In this document: positions 63,543 through 64,000 of the stretch, in pieces
Position numbering within the stretch: position 1 is the stretch's first letter
How the letters are laid out: each line of letters starts with the position of its first letter
Origin: Diphasiastrum complanatum
Lineage: Eukaryota; Streptophyta; Lycopodiopsida; Lycopodiales; Lycopodiaceae
NCBI GenBank assembly: GCA_029204225.1
Contig: CM055102.1
Span: forward strand, 45,192,984-45,256,983
Reading direction: 5' to 3'
Length of the DNA: 64,000 nucleotides
Made by a program: the position numbers and the translations under genes
Notes under the pieces: generated by a model
The model's database searches: none
What the model was told of the DNA's origin: nothing
What the model saw: the letters and a program-made list of their open reading frames with translations, nothing else

Positions 63543-64000
63543 ATGGTAAGCTTGGCTACATTGCCATGGCTATGGATGAGCCAGTTTCCTGAGCTTTGCT
63601 CTGAAATTAGATCGAGCAATGTGGTGGCTCAGATGTGCATGGAAGTTAGCAGCAGCTCCAATGGACACCCTACTGATTTGCATTTTGATCTCATGGGATC
63701 TCCCTTCACAAAATGCAAGAGCAAAATGATCGTGAAAACGGAGGTGCATCTACTGTTTGCGTCATTCATTTTGCATCTCTTCCACTGGCGCATTAAGCTG
63801 ATCATGTCTCTTCTGTCTCTGATTCTCGTTTTATTCGGTATAGGTTCGCGTGCTGAATTATTGGCCTGTGAACGATTTGCTGTTTCAGTCAGGTGTGAAA
63901 AGGGAAAAGCTCACAAAACCTGACCCGCCTTGCGTTGTCTGTGGTGGGACGGGCAAAACGGACTGCTTCATGTGCGACGGAAGAGGTGGCTTTTCTCTAC
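63543..64000 (+). CDS. DnaJ-type zinc-finger (CxxCxGxG) protein, 5' part, cut by the window edge
   Basis: Exon 1 is placed at 63543-63743 (ATG; MVSLATLPWLWMSQF), followed by a 100-bp intron (GTGCAT...GGTATAG). Exon 2 runs from 63844 past the window end. The joined phase-0 frame reads KSKMIVKTE-VRVLNYWPVN, then DLLFQSGVKREKLTKPDPP. It then has two zinc motifs, CVVCGGTG and CFMCDGRG, each CxxCxGxG as in the cysteine-rich domain of DnaJ. Plant proteins with this domain but no J-domain are often plastid proteins that help assemble photosynthetic complexes, and the Ser-rich start could be a transit peptide; both points are inference. The remaining zinc motifs lie outside the window. The choice of ATG is tentative. 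Confidence 0.68.

Overview
The window is nuclear DNA of a land plant. It contains spliced genes with GT-AG introns, a plant-type peroxisomal acyl-CoA oxidase, LTR retrotransposons primed by the 3' end of initiator tRNA-Met (TGGTATCAGAGC sites), a CACTA (En/Spm) transposon and a hAT transposon. Gene density is very low, the DNA is AT-rich, (GA)n/(CT)n tracts are very long, and one gene is stretched over 15 kb by a 12-kb transposon-filled intron. This fits a large, repeat-rich plant genome such as a fern, lycophyte or gymnosperm, but the sequence alone does not fix the species.

Only two host genes are clearly recognisable. The first is a complete acyl-CoA oxidase of the ACX2 type on the minus strand. 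Exon 1 lies at 28710-28259 and exons 2-7 at 16067-13716. The joined frame is 691 codons plus stop, with an N-terminal PTS2 peroxisome signal. The second is the 5' end of a plus-strand gene with DnaJ-type CxxCxGxG zinc motifs, cut by the right edge at 64000. Two further gene-like pieces are less certain: a three-exon minus-strand gene at 40247-39100, perhaps the accessory transposase gene of a CACTA element, and a decayed minus-strand fragment at about 50905-50214.

Everything else that can be recognised is mobile DNA, layered by successive insertions. From left to right: an LTR end (1-806) inside a gypsy RNase H relic (807-1019); an unidentified decayed protein (1935-3330); a structurally complete Ty1/copia element (3819-9869); a gypsy chromodomain relic (10607-10923); and the ACX2 exons. 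The ACX2 intron holds a related LTR relic, an internally deleted gypsy chromovirus (18341-21761), a hAT transposase joined directly to its broken 3' LTR (21762 to about 24000) and a copia fragment (25021-26830). To the right of ACX2 are a second copy of the LTR end seen at 1-806 (about 29853-30610), three copia pieces (33772-39050) and an approximately 8.4-kb CACTA candidate (about 40528-48924). That candidate carries TNP2 and a SET-domain gene fragment. After it come a small non-autonomous LTR element (51537-53695), an internally deleted copia element (54236-56101) and a copia element (56755-62571) sitting between two blocks of a (GA)n tract.

The most noteworthy items are the CACTA candidate with its SET-domain passenger and palindromic GCGTGGATAATCCACGC-type repeats at both flanks; the copia element that appears to have landed in a microsatellite and to carry an internal inversion; the ACX2 giant intron; and the cassette-like non-autonomous LTR element. 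Nearly all transposon reading frames contain stops or frameshifts, so none is obviously autonomous today. No CRISPR array, rRNA or tRNA gene was seen.
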